From Methylococcaceae bacterium (GTDB lineage: Bacteria; Pseudomonadota; Gammaproteobacteria; Methylococcales; Methylomonadaceae), in contig JAKIUK010000001.1 of assembly GCA_021647585.1 (NCBI GenBank), positions 1-64,000 of the forward strand: a stretch of DNA of 64,000 bases. Reading direction: 5' to 3'. The translations under genes and the position numbers were made by a program. This document shows, in pieces, positions 60,106-64,000 of this stretch (positions are counted from its first letter, which is position 1; every line of letters starts with the position of its first letter). The notes below the pieces were generated by a model. It did no database searches, had not been told where the DNA came from, and was given only the letters and a program-made list of their open reading frames with translations.

Positions 60106-63100
60106 TTACTGAAACTTTTCAGCTCGTTTGATTAGCTTTTCCAGGTTTGGTTCATCTGGGTTCCAAGGTGTGCCTGGGTGTATGATGACCGCAGTACATT
60201 TCTCCGCTGAACGTACTATATCTTCAAAAGTACCTTTTGTTGGGTCTATCACAATAGCTTTTTTATCTGCATTATATTGAAAAATAGCTGGAGCAATATC
60301 CACACATTCATCGCAGGTAGTGCAATCAGGGGTTTCAATCCAAACGGGTTCAAAAGCTTCAGCAGCAGGTTTTTTCTCTGTGGTTTCTGGGGCAGTTTTT
60401 TCAGCAGCTGTTGGCGCTGGTTTTTTTTCTGTCGTAGTCTTAGGTTTGGCGATTGGAGTTACTGGGCTGTTTGCAGAAACTGTAGGTACGTCTGCTAAAA
60501 TTCGAGTCAATGCTCCTGCATCGCCACCGACCATACTCATTAGGCCCTCGGTAATGGTTTGCGCCATTTCATGTTTTGCTTGGTCAGCAATAGCCTGGGT
60601 ATCAATTTCAACCCTGTTATTACCCGCTAGACCTTTCAAGGTATGCCAGAACTCCTGGCGCTCAATGGTTGCGGCCACCATGGTCGTCGAAACCACTACT
60701 TTAAGTAGATGATTACTTTGCGGATGAACTGCCCACACAAAAGGAATGCCGTCAGCCTGATCATTACTATTCATTGCTATATATTCAGCCAGCAATATCA
60801 TGTCATCAGAACCAGTATCTGCTGCAACAGGTTTGAAATGATGGGCATATTGAGTTTCAGTTAATGCCCAGTCTGCATAGGTTAGAGGTACATCCATAGC
60901 AAATTTATTGCCGTATTCATCGGTGTAAGCTAATGAATAAATGATCCAGTCCTGATCAATGTCAGGATTTCCAGCCAGACTGATGCATTCCTCCCATGTT
61001 TTTCCACGTCTGGGGTCAAATGTGGTGAGAGGGTAAGCGCGTGATTCAACCGCTAATTTGCTCTGTAAGGTGAAAGAATTGTTAGCAAGACCATTGTCAG
61101 GTTGGCTAGAGGCATAAATACTCCAAAGAGCCGGGCCTCTATAATTCAAACCATCTATAAAACCTTCTAATAAATGTGTGGTATTTGAGATTGAGCCCTG
61201 GTGAACATAGGTTGTACCATGTGCCATAGCAATAAGCCCTAGTTTTTTAGGCGAACTATTGCAATCATCAGGCAGTTGATTATCTAATACCAGAACTTTT
61301 ATTGGCATACCTGAAAGCAGGCTGTGAGATAGACTTTGAAAGCCTGACTCAAAGCTAATGCCTTCCGCTCCCAAAGATATTAAAGGGGGGCAGAGGTGGT
61401 ATTCTTTTTCATCAAATTGGTGCCAATCAAAATAAGCAAAGAACTTATCATGTTCACTCTTATCATATTTTCCTTTGATTTCCAGCTCTGCCGTACGGAT
61501 GGCTTTAAAACCCTCAGCCATTTTTACCATGTGACCTTCAAAAAGTCCCATAGCTAAAGAGGGTGCATGTTGAGATAAATGGCTGGCCCAGGGAAATGGA
61601 TAAGGGTTGAAAGGGAATGTTGCAGTCCATGCGGAGGCTGCATTACTACCATCAGTCATGCCTAAACTTGCACGGCCTTCACCGGATAAGCCCTGAGTAT
61701 AACTCCATTTAAGGTGTTTTAATTTAGCAACAATTTGTAATGCCCATCTTAACCATTGAGGATCTATAGGCTGGGTCGTTTTGTCTTTATCCAATGAACC
61801 ACTTAAGCGGGATAAGGTCAGATCTACATTTTGGTTTTCATCAATTGCAGTTTCTAATGCATCTATATCACTGATGTCCAGTGTCTCAACCAGTTGTATA
61901 CGTATACGTTTTTCCATATCTGTGATCAGCTGGTTTATGTGCTTGATCTGTTCTTCAATACGGGGCTGCATCAGAGCGGTTACCGTACTGGTAAATAGAT
62001 GAATAGCCGTTTTTTCACCACTACCTGCGCGCGTGTTATCGCTGTTTAGCATGGAGTCATGATTTTTCTTGTCTAATAACAAGGTATCCAGAACACCATT
62101 TTTAGCCTGCAGGTTATCAATGCGACTGTATTTTTTATTGGATGTCGGCAAGTCCAGCCAGTAATCCCAGTTATCTCGAAGAACCTTAATCGACTCGGGT
62201 GTTTGTTCAGTTACTGCAAGCGCTTCGGTTTCACAAACAGATACACATTCCATGCAACCTTTACAACTATTTGGGTTGATAGTGATGGAAAATAAGCCGC
62301 CATTTCTTGGCATACGACTGTTCATATCATCATGATAAGGTTCAGTCAGTGCAAACTTGAATGAGCCGGCAACTTGTTTAAACCATTCAAACTCTTGTGC
62401 AACTTCTTCTCTTTCCGGTTCTGCATATTCTTTAATGGTATCGCCGATGGCTTTGGCAAAAATAGGGTCTAAAGTAGTCCCTTCAGATTTATCAGAGGTT
62501 AATGCATGATATTTTTTTTCTACCACTCGAATGGCACGACGTAAATGTTTAACGGGATGGCCGGATTTTTCTATCCTTTTGATATTGGTTTCAAAAACTT
62601 CATTAATGGTATTGATTAGACCCGGGATTGCACTATCAGGACAGGAGCTATAACAGTTTCCACAAGCGGTACAATTTTCCGGTATCCAGGTGGGGTGTTG
62701 AGCACGGTTTGCAGTCATATCACCAAAAACACCTGTAGATGCGGGAACAACACCTAGAGCGGCAAAAGGGTCTGCAAGGTTTTCTAATTTTTTGTCGTTA
62801 TTGTACAGACTCCCTGTCTGATTCCAAAAACGATGAATATCAGCAATGGCATGATCATTGGCTGGTTTTTGTTGTAGCATTAATGGCGCTGCAACATCGG
62901 TTGCCTGTGCGACAACTGAGTCACCTATAGTCATTTCAGCAATATTGATTTCAGTGACCTCGTTATAGCCGCGCTTAACCAGATCGAGATTATCATCAAT
63001 TAAAGATTGAATATCTTCGTCACTTTTCTCAATATGCTCTGAAATATTAGTGACTTTAAAAAACACTGCTTTGAACACTGTGTGTTGTAGATCAAATTGT

Positions 63101-64000
63101 ATGGATAAGTTCTTATTACTTTCCAAGGCAATTTTAACGGCATCAATAAAAAAAACTTTGATATGCTTCTTGGTAATTATTTCCTGGGCACTTTTTGGAA
63201 AATTACGCCAAACCTCTTTAGCATCAGATAATTGAGTTTGTATAATTAAGGTGCCAGTCTCGGTTATTCCAGCTAATGGATTGCTGTGACGAAAAATATT
63301 AGGATCAGTGGCAATAACGGTGTTAACTCTGTCAGATATATTGTTGAGAGGTAGTGGTTCAGTCGTTGCAGTTAAGTTAAAAACAGTCGGCTGCCCTTTT
63401 TTCTCAGTAGTATGATCAGGGCTTGCTTTTACATTGAGATCAAACTGTTCAAACAGAAGTTGTGCCAGATTTTCTCCTACATGACTACCCCTGCTACCCG
63501 CTATAGAATTAATACGCACAGTGACTGCATCTTCAGGTAATAGGTCGGGACTTTCTGAACTGGTTAGGGTTAATTCACTGATAGCAGGATATGCTTCAAT
63601 AATGGATTGTTGTTGTATTTCCTGTTGTGGTGACAATGCTTGCTGGTGCACAAATTTAATGCCTAGATAAGCAAACTTCTGCTGTTTGCCTTCGGGTAAC
63701 ATGTTTTCAACGGCAGCAATAATATCTTTAGGTTTTATCTCATAGCCACCCAGACCAAAACAGGCTGAATATAAAGGCGCTGCATCACTGGTTTTGCTAT
63801 AACTGGCATAGTCAGCAAATGATGTACCTTTAGTATTTCCATTGTCAATTGCTTTACTGATGCAAGCACGGATTTCAGCAATAATGGGCAGGTCTTCAGA
63901 CAGTGGTTGATCTGTTCGCTCCAGAACCACAACACCTTTGCGGCCTTTAACTAGATGACTGATTAAGTCACCAGGAAAAGGGCGGAATAGGGTCATATTA
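60106..64000 (-). CDS. Large PFOR-like iron-sulfur protein with degenerate thiamine domain (5' end outside window)
   Basis: At least 1297 residues; the frame is open to the window edge, and LFRPFPGDLI at the visible start is the end of PFOR domain II, so the N-terminus is missing. Counted from the first visible Met, a gamma-type domain covers about 155-345. Two ferredoxin clusters follow: CTACGNCYSSCP (442-453) and CKGCMECVSVCE (578-589). A thiamine-type beta domain is next (about 745-1160). After a Lys/Ala/Pro/Thr linker (about 1170-1213) there is an extra single-cluster ferredoxin (C1225, C1228, C1231, C1267). The beta domain lacks CxGCGE (no Cys between 588 and 869), reads GAEG (876-879) for GGDG, and has DNQLPDDCN for DTEVYSNTG. 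Oxidation of a 2-oxoacid is therefore doubtful; an electron-transfer role with Rnf is an inference. Confidence 0.8.
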   Translation of the reverse strand, partial: NMTLFRPFPGDLISHLVKGRKGVVVLERTDQPLSEDLPIIAEIRACISKAIDNGNTKGTSFADYASYSKTSDAAPLYSACFGLGGYEIKPKDIIAAVENMLPEGKQQKFAYLGIKFVHQQALSPQQEIQQQSIIEAYPAISELTLTSSESPDLLPEDAVTVRINSIAGSRGSHVGENLAQLLFEQFDLNVKASPDHTTEKKGQPTVFNLTATTEPLPLNNISDRVNTVIATDPNIFRHSNPLAGITETGTLIIQTQLSDAKEVWRNFPKSAQEIITKKHIKVFFIDAVKIALESNKNLSIQFDLQHTVFKAVFFKVTNISEHIEKSDEDIQSLIDDNLDLVKRGYNEVTEINIAEMTIGDSVVAQATDVAAPLMLQQKPANDHAIADIHRFWNQTGSLYNNDKKLENLADPFAALGVVPASTGVFGDMTANRAQHPTWIPENCTACGNCYSSCPDSAIPGLINTINEVFETNIKRIEKSGHPVKHLRRAIRVVEKKYHALTSDKSEGTTLDPIFAKAIGDTIKEYAEPEREEVAQEFEWFKQVAGSFKFALTEPYHDDMNSRMPRNGGLFSITINPNSCKGCMECVSVCETEALAVTEQTPESIKVLRDNWDYWLDLPTSNKKYSRIDNLQAKNGVLDTLLLDKKNHDSMLNSDNTRAGSGEKTAIHLFTSTVTALMQPRIEEQIKHINQLITDMEKRIRIQLVETLDISDIDALETAIDENQNVDLTLSRLSGSLDKDKTTQPIDPQWLRWALQIVAKLKHLKWSYTQGLSGEGRASLGMTDGSNAASAWTATFPFNPYPFPWASHLSQHAPSLAMGLFEGHMVKMAEGFKAIRTAELEIKGKYDKSEHDKFFAYFDWHQFDEKEYHLCPPLISLGAEGISFESGFQSLSHSLLSGMPIKVLVLDNQLPDDCNSSPKKLGLIAMAHGTTYVHQGSISNTTHLLEGFIDGLNYRGPALWSIYASSQPDNGLANNSFTLQSKLAVESRAYPLTTFDPRRGKTWEECISLAGNPDIDQDWIIYSLAYTDEYGNKFAMDVPLTYADWALTETQYAHHFKPVAADTGSDDMILLAEYIAMNSNDQADGIPFVWAVHPQSNHLLKVVVSTTMVAATIERQEFWHTLKGLAGNNRVEIDTQAIADQAKHEMAQTITEGLMSMVGGDAGALTRILADVPTVSANSPVTPIAKPKTTTEKKPAPTAAEKTAPETTEKKPAAEAFEPVWIETPDCTTCDECVDIAPAIFQYNADKKAIVIDPTKGTFEDIVRSAEKCTAVIIHPGTPWNPDEPNLEKLIKRAEKFQ

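Noticed and set aside
1..64000. tRNA, rRNA or CRISPR loci
   Set aside because: I saw no cloverleaf-like tRNA with conserved T-arm sequence, no rRNA sequence and no regularly spaced direct repeats. A dedicated scan (tRNAscan-SE, Infernal) would settle this.

Overview
The window looks like the chromosome of a low-GC, type I (gammaproteobacterial, Methylococcales-like) methanotroph. This is an inference from gene content, because no methane monooxygenase is present. The supporting signs are a hopanoid cluster built on a eukaryote-like squalene synthase, a PPi-dependent phosphofructokinase together with a membrane pyrophosphatase, a cytochrome P460 next to a fructokinase, PEP-CTERM sorting, an Rnf complex, and ilv/leu genes linked to pssA.

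Region 1 (1-11.6 kb): the 5' end of dxs, then a five-gene minus-strand hopanoid run (squalene synthase, squalene-hopene cyclase, hpnG, hpnN, hpnO). Facing it on the plus strand are hpnH, hpnM (MlaC-like) and an MlaA lipoprotein. Together these make squalene, cyclise it, add and trim the adenosine-derived side chain, aminate it and move the product to the outer membrane.

Region 2 (11.6-16.4 kb) is the accessory island. It has a 62-codon orphan ORF, a GC-rich IS91-family element (transposase plus a tyrosine recombinase broken by a small deletion), a frameshifted integron integrase (IntI) and a 164-bp MITE. The second MITE copy lies at 29.9 kb.

Region 3 (16.4-29.9 kb): hppA, a DUF2797 gene, a PEP-mutase/isocitrate-lyase family enzyme, ilvB-ilvH-ilvC, PPi-phosphofructokinase, pssA, a candidate leucine leader peptide followed by leuA, a family 4 uracil-DNA glycosylase and rimI.

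Region 4 (30-40.5 kb) is mostly lineage-specific: a secreted calpain-like protein, a PEP-CTERM metalloprotease with a partner, yigZ, a glycolate-oxidase-type flavoprotein, a dynamin-like GTPase with a small membrane protein, fructokinase, cytochrome P460, a DUF3014 protein and a membrane-anchored protein whose mature N-terminus may be histidine.

Region 5 (40.6-52.9 kb): a sigma70 promoter with a CIRCE operator, then hrcA-grpE-dnaK-dnaJ, dapB, a frameshifted Uma2 gene, carA-carB behind a leader terminator, and greA.

Region 6 (53-64 kb): two orphan genes, then a minus-strand rnf locus. In transcription order it holds a very large pyruvate:ferredoxin-oxidoreductase-like protein (its 5' end is cut by the window edge), rnfC, a pRiA4b ORF-3 family gene, a 47-codon ORF, rnfD, rnfG, rnfE, rnfA and a small Cys-rich NqrM-like gene. 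No rnfB is in the window. The large protein keeps its ferredoxin clusters but has lost the thiamine/third-cluster motifs, which makes it the most unusual object here.
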